DNA from: Sphingobium sp. AS12
Lineage (GTDB): Bacteria > Pseudomonadota > Alphaproteobacteria > Sphingomonadales > Sphingomonadaceae
Length of the DNA: 45,046 nt
NCBI RefSeq assembly: GCF_019097845.1
Contig: NZ_JAHRGM010000023.1
Span: forward strand, 1-45,046
Direction: 5' to 3'
Shown here: positions 26,295 through 33,917 of the stretch, piece by piece
Layout: every line of letters begins with the position of its first letter
Position numbering within the stretch: position 1 is the stretch's first letter
Made by a program: the position numbers and the translations under genes
Notes under the pieces: model-generated
What the model was told of the DNA's origin: nothing
Database searches by the model: none
What the model saw: the letters and a program-made list of their open reading frames with translations, nothing else

Positions 26295-26735
26295 TTAGAA
26301 CGGTTTGACGATCACGGCGATAACGATGACCGCGGCAGCCACGCCGGGGACTTCGTTGAACAGGCGCAGCTGGCGGTCGGTCAGGGTCCGCTGCCCCCTG
26401 GCCAGTTTCTTTGCATAGCCCGCAATCCAGCCATGATAGGCCGACAGACCCAGCACGAAGAGCAGTTTCAGGTGGAACCAGCCAAAGCTCCATGCGCCCA
26501 GTTCGACCATCAGCATCAGGCCGAAAATCCAGGTCAGTAGCAGCGAGGGGTTGAGGATGATCTTGAGCAGCCGCTTTTCCCGATCGATCCATTTGCGGTC
26601 CTCGTCCGATCCGGGCGCGCTTTCCTGATGATAGACGAAGAAGCGCGGCATCATGAACAGGCCCGCCATCAGGAAGATGACGAAGATGACATGGGCAGCC
26701 TTCACCCAGAGATAAGCGGCACCAAGATAGGCCAT
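26295..26735 (-). CDS. hemJ: Protoporphyrinogen oxidase HemJ (CopD-like)
   Basis: HemJ oxidises protoporphyrinogen IX in the late haem pathway of many alphaproteobacteria. The 146-residue membrane protein has four predicted helices and the conserved histidine near the N-terminus (WVKAAHVIFVIFLMAGLFM), then RFFVYH and a second histidine/lysine motif WFHLKLLFVLGLSAYHGW. The family is often labelled CopD-like. Its start directly follows hemE (shared single base overlap near 26735), supporting a joint haem unit. Confidence 0.92.
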   Translation of the reverse strand: MAYLGAAYLWVKAAHVIFVIFLMAGLFMMPRFFVYHQESAPGSDEDRKWIDREKRLLKIILNPSLLLTWIFGLMLMVELGAWSFGWFHLKLLFVLGLSAYHGWIAGYAKKLARGQRTLTDRQLRLFNEVPGVAAAVIVIAVIVKPF

Positions 26736-27790
26736 CAGACATGCTTTCCGTTGCGGACATAGGCGATCAGCGCCTCGACATGCGCGATGGGCGTGTCGGG
26801 GAGGATGCCATGGCCCAGATTCATGATGTGGGGGCGATCAGCAAAGGCGGCGCGGATATTGTCCACCGCCTGTTCGACCGCCTGCCCGCCCGCAATCAGT
26901 GCCAGCGGATCGAGATTGCCCTGCACTGGCAGGCCCTGGGGCAGGACGCGGTTGGCCCAGTGGGGATCGACCGTTTCATCGACGCCGATTGCATCGACCC
27001 CGGTGCCAGCGGCATAATCGGCCAGTTTCGCGCCCGCGCCCTTGGGGAAGCCGATGATCGGGATGGTGGGATGCAGCGCTTTTAACTTGCGCACGATCGC
27101 GGCATTGGGCTGGACCACCCAGCGGTCGAACTGGAGCGGGGCGAGACTGCCGGCCCAGCTGTCGAACAATTGCACCGCCTCGACCCCCGCCGCGATCTGG
27201 CCCGACAGGTAAGTGACGGTCGCATCGACAATGGCGTCGATCAGCGCGCTAAAGCGGACAGGATCGCCATAGGCGAGGCGACGGGCAGCACCCTGATCCT
27301 TGCTGCCTTGGCCTGCCACCATATAGGTGGCGATGGTCCAGGGGCTGCCTGCAAAGCCGAGGAAGGTGACCGAAGGGTCGAGCGCTGCCTTGACCTGCCT
27401 GACCGTCTCATAGACCGCCTCAAAGCGGCTAAAATCGGGTTTGAGAGTGCCAAGATCCGTTTCAGCAAGGATGGGAGCGAGACGTGGGCCTTCGCCCGCC
27501 TCGAACCACAGATCCTGTCCCATGGCATAGGGGACGATCAATATGTCGGAAAAGAGGATCGCGCCATCGAAGCCGAAGCGGCGCAGGGGTTGGAGCGTCA
27601 CCTCCGCAGCGGCTTCGCTGTCATAGACAAGTTCGAGGAAGCCGCCCTTGTCCGCCCGCAATGCGCGATATTCGGGCAGATAGCGCCCGGCCTGGCGCAT
27701 GAGCCACATCGGCGGCACGGCGGGGCGATCGCCCTGGAGGACGCCAAGCAGAGGCTTGGTAGCAAGGACCGTCGGCGCGTCGAGACTCAT
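26735..27790 (-). CDS. hemE: Uroporphyrinogen decarboxylase
   Basis: HemE decarboxylates uroporphyrinogen III to coproporphyrinogen III. The 351-residue protein has the signature PPMWLMRQAGRYLPEYR near residue 25, a GFAGSPWTIATYM segment, and the second signature GFPKGAGAKLADYA. The start codon at 27790 has a TTAA-N7-TTAA motif 11 bases upstream. In Caulobacter hemE borders the replication origin in just this way, with CtrA sites at its promoter. Confidence 0.96.
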   Translation of the reverse strand: MSLDAPTVLATKPLLGVLQGDRPAVPPMWLMRQAGRYLPEYRALRADKGGFLELVYDSEAAAEVTLQPLRRFGFDGAILFSDILIVPYAMGQDLWFEAGEGPRLAPILAETDLGTLKPDFSRFEAVYETVRQVKAALDPSVTFLGFAGSPWTIATYMVAGQGSKDQGAARRLAYGDPVRFSALIDAIVDATVTYLSGQIAAGVEAVQLFDSWAGSLAPLQFDRWVVQPNAAIVRKLKALHPTIPIIGFPKGAGAKLADYAAGTGVDAIGVDETVDPHWANRVLPQGLPVQGNLDPLALIAGGQAVEQAVDNIRAAFADRPHIMNLGHGILPDTPIAHVEALIAYVRNGKHV

Positions 27791-28079
27791 CTATTCTCTC
27801 TTAATATAGATTTAAGTAGGATGATGGAGATAGTAGGGACGTTGGCAGCGGGGTTTATGCGCTGTGCCCGGATTTGCCAACAGCTTGACTCCCTTGGCTT
27901 ACGCTTTGCGGCCTGAGTCAGTCACTCTATCCCCGTTATCCACAGGCTGTGGATGAAAATATGGGTCTGTTGGGGGGCTGTGGATAAGATTTGCGGAGTC
28001 GTGGACGGAGCAAAAGCGGGGATTTTGTCCCCAACTCCTCCCTTGCTTTATCCACAGCCTGCACACACAGATATGGGCC
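27791..28079. other. oriC: Chromosomal replication origin (oriC), predicted
   Basis: This 289-bp gap between divergent hemE and ppsR holds three exact DnaA boxes, TTATCCACA, at 27936-27944 (+), 27979-27987 (-) and 28048-28056 (+), and a one-mismatch box (TCATCCACA) at 27948-27956 (-). The first two neighbours form an inverted pair one base apart in their cores. The hemE-proximal 50 bases are AT-rich and may unwind first. There are three GANTC sites inside and one at the hemE edge. The order hemE-oriC-ppsR-maf-aroE-coaE-dnaQ matches the Caulobacter origin region. Gene direction switches here. Confidence 0.85.
27801..27815. promoter_or_regulatory. CtrA-type binding site (TTAA-N7-TTAA)
   Basis: TTAA at 27801-27804 and TTAA at 27812-27815 are spaced by exactly seven bases, the full consensus for the cell-cycle regulator CtrA. 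It lies 11 bases upstream of the hemE start codon and at the AT-rich edge of oriC. Such sites in Caulobacter let CtrA repress initiation. It also overlaps the hemE leader and so could affect that gene. Confidence 0.6.
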
Positions 28080-28907
28080 ATGTCGCGCATCCACCTGCAC
28101 CTCCTGTCGGACTCCACCGGTGAAACGCTGGAGAATATCGCCAAGGCCGCGATCGGCCTGTTTGAAAATGTCGAGGCGATCCGCCATTTCTGGCCGATGG
28201 TGCGGTCCGAAGTCCATCTCGACCGGATCATGCAGGAAATCGCCGCCAATCCGGGGCTGGTGCTGTTCACCCTGACTAACCATGTGTTGCGGCGGCGGCT
28301 GGAAACGCGCTGCCGGGCGCTCGGCCTGCCCCATGTCGCCGCACTCGACAGCGTGGCTGACGCGCTGTCCAACATATTGGGGCAGGAAACCCGGACCCGG
28401 CCGGGGCGCAAACATATTCTCGACGAAGCCTATTTCGCCCGGATCGAGGCGATCCAGTTCACCATCGCCCATGATGATGGGGTGGGCCATGAAAATTGGG
28501 AGGAGGCCGACATAGTGCTGGCGGGCGTGTCGCGCGCGTCCAAGACGCCGACGTCGATCTATCTCGCCAATCGCGGCTACAAGACCGCCAATATCCCACT
28601 GGTGCCGGAATCGCCGCCGCCCAAAAGCCTCTATAGCCTGAAACATCCGATGATCGTCGGCCTGACCGTCAGCCCCGACCGGCTGATCCAGATAAGGCGC
28701 AACCGGCTGCTCTCGCTCAATCAGGCGCCGGAGACGGCCTATGTCGATAATGAGAAGGTGCAGGAGGAGCTGGCTTTCGCCCGGCGGATGTTTGCCGATC
28801 ATGGCTGGCCGGTGATCGACATGACCCGCCGGTCGATTGAGGAAGCCGCCGCGGCGATCATCAACCTGTTCAACGACCATGTTCTGGGTGAAGGGGCGGC
28901 ATCATGA
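28080..28907 (+). CDS. Bifunctional kinase/pyrophosphorylase regulating PPDK or PEP synthase
   Basis: This DUF299-family protein reversibly phosphorylates pyruvate phosphate dikinase or PEP synthase with ADP. The 275-residue product has IHLHLLSDSTGETLENIAKA at the N-terminus, the P-loop-like GVSRASKTPTSIYLANRG (about 150-167), and NIPLVPE. Its position next to oriC and before maf equals the first gene of the Caulobacter chromosome. The DnaA box at 28048 lies 24 bases before the start, so initiation complexes may affect its promoter. Its stop overlaps the maf start. Confidence 0.93.
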   Translation: MSRIHLHLLSDSTGETLENIAKAAIGLFENVEAIRHFWPMVRSEVHLDRIMQEIAANPGLVLFTLTNHVLRRRLETRCRALGLPHVAALDSVADALSNILGQETRTRPGRKHILDEAYFARIEAIQFTIAHDDGVGHENWEEADIVLAGVSRASKTPTSIYLANRGYKTANIPLVPESPPPKSLYSLKHPMIVGLTVSPDRLIQIRRNRLLSLNQAPETAYVDNEKVQEELAFARRMFADHGWPVIDMTRRSIEEAAAAIINLFNDHVLGEGAAS

Positions 28908-29497
28908 TCGTGCTGGCATCGCAAAGCGCCAGTCGCCGGGCGCTGCTGGAGGCGGCGCATGTGCCGTTCGAGGCGCTGTCGCCCGGCGTGGATGAGGAAG
29001 CGGCCAAGGACGCCTTGCGCGCCGACGGGGTGGATGCGCGGGCGCTGGCGGATGCGCTGGCGGAGTTGAAGGCGCTCAAGGTTTCGCGCCGGGTGCCGGG
29101 CGGGCTGGTGCTGGGGTGCGACCAGACGCTGAGCCTGGATGATGGCAGCATGATCGACAAGGCGGTCGACCGGGCCGACGCGGCGCGCATCCTGCGATTG
29201 CTGTCGGGGCGGGTGCATCATCTGCACAGTGCGGCGGTGATCGTGCTGAATGGCGAACCCATATGGCGGCATGTCGAGCGGGTGCGGATGACGGTTCGAC
29301 CCCTGAGCGATGGCTTTATCGACACCTATCTGGCGCGCGACTGGGACGAATGCCGCTGGTGCGTGGGCTGCTACCGGATCGAGGGGCCGGGCGCGCAATT
29401 GTTCAGCAAGGTCGAGGGCAGCCAGTTTGCGATTCAGGGCTTGCCGCTGCTGCCGCTGCTTGACTTTCTGCGCGTGCGCGGCGTTTTGGCGGCATGA
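28904..29497 (+). CDS. maf: Maf-family nucleoside triphosphate pyrophosphatase
   Basis: Maf proteins hydrolyse non-canonical or specific nucleotides (dTTP/UTP or 7-methyl-GTP). The 197-residue protein opens with IVLASQSASRRALLEAA, has the catalytic region VLGCDQTLSLDDGSMIDK and the RILRLLSGRVHHLHSA and YRIEGPGAQLF segments. The CDQT in place of the more usual ADTVV suggests the YceF-like or a divergent subgroup. It overlaps both neighbours by four bases (ATGA), so ppsR-maf-aroE are translationally coupled. Confidence 0.92.
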   Translation: MIVLASQSASRRALLEAAHVPFEALSPGVDEEAAKDALRADGVDARALADALAELKALKVSRRVPGGLVLGCDQTLSLDDGSMIDKAVDRADAARILRLLSGRVHHLHSAAVIVLNGEPIWRHVERVRMTVRPLSDGFIDTYLARDWDECRWCVGCYRIEGPGAQLFSKVEGSQFAIQGLPLLPLLDFLRVRGVLAA

Positions 29498-30318
29498 CTG
29501 ACACGCTCCCTTATGCAGAAGTGATTGGCGATCCGATCGCCCACAGCAAATCGCCGCTGATTCATAATTTCTGGCTGAAAGCGCTGGATATCGAGGCGGA
29601 ATATCGCAAGACCCATGTGAGGGCTGAGGGGCTGGCGGCTTATTTCCTGCAACGGCGCGCCGATCCCGACTGGCTGGGCTGCAATGTCACCATTCCGCAC
29701 AAGATTGCGGTGATGGACTATACCGACGATCCGGGCGGGGTGCGCACACGGATCGGGGCGATGAACACCATCGCCAGCGAAACCGGCGGGCCGCTGATCG
29801 GCACCAATACCGATGCGGGTGGCTTCCTCCAGCCCCTGCTGCGCGACAAATGGAAGGGGCAACGGGCCGTCCTGATTGGCGCGGGCGGCGCGGCGCGGGC
29901 GATCCTGTTCGCGCTGTCGAGCCTGGGCGTGCCGGACATCACGATCATGGTGCGCGATGTCGCCAAGGGGCAGGCGCTGCTCGATCGGGCGGGGGTGAAG
30001 GGACAGGTCATCAGCCTGACCGATCCGCTGCCTGCCTGCGACCTGCTGGTCAACAGCACGTCGCTGGGCATGGTCGGTCAGCCGGTGCTGGACCTTGACC
30101 TCACCCCCCTGCCCGCCGGCGCGACCGTCTATGACATTGTCTATGCGCCGCTGGAGACCGATTTGCTGAAAGCGGCGTGCGCGCGCGGTCTCAAGACGCT
30201 CGACGGTCTGGAAATGCTGATCGGGCAGGCGGCGCTGGCGTTCGATATTTTCTTCGATGCGCAGGCGCCGCGTGAGCTGGACGCGGAATTGCGCGCGCTG
30301 CTGCTGGCGGCGGACTGA
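29494..30318 (+). CDS. aroE: Shikimate dehydrogenase
   Basis: AroE reduces 3-dehydroshikimate with NADPH in aromatic amino acid synthesis. The 274-residue product has the substrate-binding GDPIAHSKSPLIHNFW, the catalytic lysine in NVTIPHKIAVMDY, the NADP glycine-rich loop IGAGGAARAILFAL, and NSTSLGM. The C-terminal DGLEMLIGQAALAFDIFF is typical. Start overlaps maf stop by ATGA. Confidence 0.95.
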   Translation: MTDTLPYAEVIGDPIAHSKSPLIHNFWLKALDIEAEYRKTHVRAEGLAAYFLQRRADPDWLGCNVTIPHKIAVMDYTDDPGGVRTRIGAMNTIASETGGPLIGTNTDAGGFLQPLLRDKWKGQRAVLIGAGGAARAILFALSSLGVPDITIMVRDVAKGQALLDRAGVKGQVISLTDPLPACDLLVNSTSLGMVGQPVLDLDLTPLPAGATVYDIVYAPLETDLLKAACARGLKTLDGLEMLIGQAALAFDIFFDAQAPRELDAELRALLLAAD

Positions 30319-30329
30319 CGGGCAGCCCC

Positions 30330-30923
30330 ATGAAGATTTACGGCCTGACCGGATCGATCGGCATGGGCAAGTCGGCAGTCGCGGCGATGTTCCGGCGTGA
30401 GGGCGTGCCATTATTCGACGCCGATGCGGAAGTGCATCGGTTGCAGGGGCCAGGCGGCGCGCTGATTCCCGCGATCGAGGCGCGCTTTCCCGGCACGACC
30501 GGACCCAGGGGGGTGGACCGGGCGAAGCTGGGCGCGGCGGTGTTTGGCCATCCTCATGAGCTGCGCGCTCTGGAAGCGATCGTCCATCCGGCGGTGCAGG
30601 CGGCGCGGCGCGCTTTCCTGCGGCGGCACCGCTCGCGGCGTTTCGTGATTCTCGACATTCCGCTGCTGTTCGAAACGCATGGGCAAAAAAGGCTGGCAGG
30701 CGTGATCGTCGTGACCGCACCGGCGTGGAAACAGCGCAAGCGGGTGCTGGCGCGGCCGGGGATGACGCCCGCCAAGTTCCGCCGGATCGTCCATCTCCAG
30801 ACACCGGACGCGGAAAAAAGGCGGCGGGCTGATCATATCATCCACACCGGCACCACCTTCACCCAGACCCGCGCGCAGGTGCGGCGTCTGGTCGCTTGCC
30901 TTGGCGCAAAGATAGGTCGATAA
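30330..30923 (+). CDS. coaE: Dephospho-CoA kinase
   Basis: CoaE phosphorylates dephospho-CoA in the last step of coenzyme A synthesis. The 197-residue protein has the P-loop GLTGSIGMGKSAVAAMF (about 5-21), the FDADAEVHRL motif, IVHPAV, and the lid region RPGMTPAKFRRIVHLQ. It is arginine-rich overall but has every motif. It lies 11 bases after aroE and shortly before dnaQ in the oriC-linked operon. Confidence 0.94.
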   Translation: MKIYGLTGSIGMGKSAVAAMFRREGVPLFDADAEVHRLQGPGGALIPAIEARFPGTTGPRGVDRAKLGAAVFGHPHELRALEAIVHPAVQAARRAFLRRHRSRRFVILDIPLLFETHGQKRLAGVIVVTAPAWKQRKRVLARPGMTPAKFRRIVHLQTPDAEKRRRADHIIHTGTTFTQTRAQVRRLVACLGAKIGR

Positions 30924-30955
30924 GGGTTTGCCCAAGAGTCGATATGAAGAGGGCG

Positions 30956-31657
30956 ATGCGCGAGATTATTTTCGATACCGAAACGACCGGATTCGATCCG
31001 GCATCCGGCGACCGACTGGTCGAGATCGGCTGCATCGAACTGATCAATCGCGTGCCCAGCGGCCGCACCTTCCATGCTTATTATAATCCGCAGCGCGACA
31101 TGCCAGCTGCGGCGGAGGCGGTGCATGGCCTGTCATCGACTTTCCTGAAGGACAAGCCGCTGTTCGCCAGCGGCGTCGATGATCTGCTCGCCTTTCTGGA
31201 GGACAGCCCGCTGGTCGCGCATAATGCGCGTTTCGATTTCGGCTTCCTCAACCATGAATTGCGGCTGTGCGGCCGCGCCGATGTGTCGATGACTCGCATG
31301 ATCGACACGGTGGCGATCGCACGGACGCTGCATCCGGGCGCCAAGCATAGCCTGGACGCGCTCTGCACCCGCTATGGCATCGATCGCAGCCATCGCATCA
31401 AGCATGGCGCGCTGCTCGACGCCGAATTGCTCGCGCAGCTTTACATCGAACTGACCGGCGGCCGTCAGATCGGCCTGGGTCTTGCACAGGAGGAGGAAAA
31501 AGCAGCCACAGACGGGGAACTTGGCGCAGGCGCCATGGTTCGCCCTGTTCGTCCCGCGCGCGTTTTTACAGCGAGCGCGGCGGAGCTGGAACGGCATGGC
31601 AGGTTCATTGCGACCCTGGACAAGCCGATCTGGCTGGAGGAGGCGCAGCCGGGCTGA
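30956..31657 (+). CDS. dnaQ: DNA polymerase III subunit epsilon
   Basis: DnaQ is the 3'-5' proofreading exonuclease of the replicative polymerase. Exo I is FDTETTGFDP, Exo II HNARFDFGFLNHE, and Exo III the HGALLDAELLAQLY segment with His and Asp. I prefer ATG 30956 (MREIIFDTETTG), giving 233 residues; an ATG at 30944 adds four residues and is also possible. The gene follows coaE by about 30 bases. Its origin-proximal place matches Caulobacter. Confidence 0.94.
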   Translation: MREIIFDTETTGFDPASGDRLVEIGCIELINRVPSGRTFHAYYNPQRDMPAAAEAVHGLSSTFLKDKPLFASGVDDLLAFLEDSPLVAHNARFDFGFLNHELRLCGRADVSMTRMIDTVAIARTLHPGAKHSLDALCTRYGIDRSHRIKHGALLDAELLAQLYIELTGGRQIGLGLAQEEEKAATDGELGAGAMVRPVRPARVFTASAAELERHGRFIATLDKPIWLEEAQPG

Positions 31658-31733
31658 ACAAAACGGTCCGTGTCCGTGCCTCCAGGTCATCCGGGCCGCT
31701 TCCTGCGACCCGGCAAGAATAAGGAGAAGGCAT

Positions 31734-32342
31734 ATGGATATTCGTGTTTCCGGGCATCAGGTCGACACGGGCGATGCGCTCAAGCAGCATGTCGCCGACC
31801 GCATGGAGGCGATGGCCGAGAAATATTTTTCCCGCACGATTTCGGCCCATGTGACCTTTCGACCCGCGCCGCACGGCGCCTTCCACTGCGACATCGTCTG
31901 TCATGTCATGACCGGCCTGATCCTGAAAGGGGCTGGCGAGGCGCAGGAGGCGCATCCGTCCTTCGACCAGGCGGCGGACCGGATCGAAAAGCAATTGCGC
32001 CGCTATATGCGCCGTCTGAAGGACCGGCACAGCCAGGCGACAGCGGCCGAGGCGCAGCGGGTCAGCAGCTTCAGCGTCGATGATATTGACGGGGCGGGCT
32101 ACACGATCTTCGCCTCGCCCGTGGACGAGCATGAGGAGGTGGTCGAGGATTCGCCGCTGATCGTCGCCGAAACCCGCGTCGATATCCCCGAAGCCAGCGT
32201 GTCCGATGCGGTGATGATGCTTGACCTGCGCAACACCAATGCGCTGCTGTTCGTCAATGCCGGGACCGCGGCCTACAACATGGTCTATCGTCGCCATGAC
32301 GGTACGATCGGTTGGGTCGAGCCGCGTTTGGCGGCGGGCTGA
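31734..32342 (+). CDS. hpf: Ribosome hibernation-promoting factor, long form
   Basis: The 202-residue protein has an S30AE domain (MDIRVSGHQVDTGDALKQHV, residues 1 to about 110) that binds the 30S decoding site, and a C-terminal dimerisation domain (about 140-200, with MMLDLRNTNALLFVN and the YRRHDGTIGWVEP ending) that mediates 100S formation. Start ATG 31734 is chosen since an AAGGAGAAGG Shine-Dalgarno lies just upstream; the longer frame from 31482 overlaps dnaQ. It precedes ptsN, as is common near rpoN loci, though rpoN itself is not present here. Confidence 0.93.
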   Translation: MDIRVSGHQVDTGDALKQHVADRMEAMAEKYFSRTISAHVTFRPAPHGAFHCDIVCHVMTGLILKGAGEAQEAHPSFDQAADRIEKQLRRYMRRLKDRHSQATAAEAQRVSSFSVDDIDGAGYTIFASPVDEHEEVVEDSPLIVAETRVDIPEASVSDAVMMLDLRNTNALLFVNAGTAAYNMVYRRHDGTIGWVEPRLAAG

Positions 32343-32361
32343 GCCGGGCCATCTGCCATGG

Positions 32362-32391
32362 GCCGCCTGTTGACCTGATGGTGCAGGCGGC
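32362..32391 (+). terminator. Hairpin between hpf and ptsN
   Basis: GCCGCCTG at 32362-32369 pairs with CAGGCGGC at 32384-32391 across a 14-base loop, then TTAT. It lies 20 bases after the hpf stop. The T tract is poor, so it might only attenuate. Confidence 0.3.
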
Positions 32392-32473
32392 TTATGGGGC
32401 CGGGCTTTATATTTCCCGATCGCCGCGCATCTAGACCCCAGGCTGGGCGCGGCTCGGCTGGTTCGGACAGACC

Positions 32474-32941
32474 ATGGTTGATTTCCACGACATCGTTTCA
32501 GCGGATGCGCTCGCCACGGGCCTTTCGGTGAACGGCAAGAAGCAGTTGTTCCAGAAGATCGCGGCGCTCGCGGCCTGCGCCTATGGGCTGGACGCCGATG
32601 AGGTTGGCGACGCTTTGTTCGAGCGCGAGCGTCTGGGTTCGACCGGCTTTGGCGGCGGTGTTGCCATTCCCCATGCCAAGATTGTCGGGCTGGAGCGGAT
32701 GCGTGGTATGGTCGTGCTGCTCGATCCGCCCGTGCCGTTCGATGCGGTGGACGATGCGCCGGTCGATATCGTCTTTGCCCTGCTCTCGCCCGTGGATAGC
32801 GGCGCGGAACATCTTAAGACGCTGGCGCGGGTGTCGCGCTATCTGCGCGATGAAAATCAGGTCGTGCGGTTGCGCGGGGCCAAGTCTGCCGCCGCGCTTC
32901 ATGCGCTGCTGGCCGGTGGCGGGGCGCGTGACGCTGCCTGA
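32474..32941 (+). CDS. ptsN: PTS IIA-like nitrogen regulatory protein PtsN
   Basis: PtsN (EIIA-Ntr) is the terminal phospho-acceptor of the nitrogen PTS and in other bacteria controls potassium uptake, including KdpD. The 155-residue protein has the IIA type-2 motif GFGGGVAIPHAKI with phospho-His67 and a FALLSPVDSGAEHLKTLARVS segment. Its presence in a window with kdpDE is notable, but the loci are 21 kb apart and no direct link can be shown. It overlaps the next gene by 14 bases. Confidence 0.93.
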   Translation: MVDFHDIVSADALATGLSVNGKKQLFQKIAALAACAYGLDADEVGDALFERERLGSTGFGGGVAIPHAKIVGLERMRGMVVLLDPPVPFDAVDDAPVDIVFALLSPVDSGAEHLKTLARVSRYLRDENQVVRLRGAKSAAALHALLAGGGARDAA

Positions 32942-33398
32942 GACAGGCGCGCCCGCCAGCGGCGAGGCCGCGCATTTCCGTGCGCTGGAAAATCTCTATC
33001 GCTCCGCGCCGATCAACCGGCTGTTCCGGTCGGAGATTGCGATTCACGAACCGGGCCGTTGCATCATCGATTTCGATGTCGATGAAAGCCAGTTCCATGC
33101 CGCCGGCGCCGTCCATGGCACCGTCTATTTCAAGATGCTGGACGATGCGGCCTTTTATGCGGCCAACAGCCTGGTCAGCGACCGATTCCTGCTGACCACC
33201 GCCTTCAACCTGCTGTTCACCCGGCCGATCGCGCCGGGCCGGATTCGCGCCGAGGGGCGCTGGATCAGCGGCAAGCGCCGCGTTTACGTGGCCGAGGCGA
33301 GTCTGGTCGATTCGGACGGTGAGGAAGTCGGGCGCGGCACCGGCACCTTCATGCGGTCGCAATTCCCCCTGTCATCGCTGTCGGGATATGGTGGCTGA
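32928..33398 (+). CDS. PaaI-family hotdog-fold thioesterase
   Basis: The product has a hotdog core (FRSEIAIHEPGRCIIDFDVD, then AVHGTVYFKMLDDAAFYAAN, then VAEASLVDSDGEEVGRGTGTF) as in PaaI-type acyl-CoA thioesterases. I chose the GTG at 32928 within the end of ptsN, giving about 156 residues; longer in-frame starts lie deep inside ptsN. The acyl substrate is unknown. Its stop overlaps the next gene. Confidence 0.85.
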   Translation: MTLPETGAPASGEAAHFRALENLYRSAPINRLFRSEIAIHEPGRCIIDFDVDESQFHAAGAVHGTVYFKMLDDAAFYAANSLVSDRFLLTTAFNLLFTRPIAPGRIRAEGRWISGKRRVYVAEASLVDSDGEEVGRGTGTFMRSQFPLSSLSGYGG

Positions 33399-33741
33399 GT
33401 CGCAGGACAATGCGCGGCTGACCAGTGCGATCCTGGTCAACGCGCTGGTGCGGCGGACGAACGCCGCGGGCGGCTTTGCCATGGTGCTGGTCAAGGGCGA
33501 CGCGACCAGCGGCGTGATCCTGATACAAGCGCTTGAAAAGGGTAAGGAAACCGGATTGTTCGAGCGGGTATCGAACTTTGCCGGGGGTCATGCGTTAATG
33601 CGCTGTGGACCTTCCCCGGAGGACGGCCCGGAGGCGCTCGCCACCTATGTGGCGCGCCGGCGCAGATCGGACCCCGATTTGTGGATAGTCGAACTCGATA
33701 TCCCGGAAGCAGAACGGTTTGCCGCTGAAACGATCTGCTGA
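33388..33741 (+). CDS. DUF1491 family protein
   Basis: The 117-residue protein (LTSAILVNALVRRTNAAGGF, then LVKGDATSGVILIQ and DPDLWIVELDIPEAERF) fits the alphaproteobacterial DUF1491 family, whose function is unknown. Start ATG 33388 overlaps the thioesterase stop by 11 bases; an upstream in-frame ATG at 33319 lies within that gene. No membrane segment or catalytic motif is visible. Confidence 0.85.
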   Translation: MVAESQDNARLTSAILVNALVRRTNAAGGFAMVLVKGDATSGVILIQALEKGKETGLFERVSNFAGGHALMRCGPSPEDGPEALATYVARRRRSDPDLWIVELDIPEAERFAAETIC

Positions 33742-33917
33742 TCGTTGACATAGCGCAATGGTCCGTGCAGAGGCCCGCCCACGCTGAACGCGCAGGTTGC
33801 TGCATTCGTCCAAGGGGGGTGAATGTCGTAAACACGCAGACGGGGGGCGGCCCAACGTCAGGGAATATGTGTTAAAAACGACGTTTAAGGCCAAGAACCG
33901 CACGTTTTTGAGTAGTA

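Noticed and set aside
33872..33888. TTAA...TTAA upstream of the cell wall hydrolase as a CtrA site
   Set aside because: The half-sites are nine bases apart, not seven, so it does not fit the CtrA consensus.
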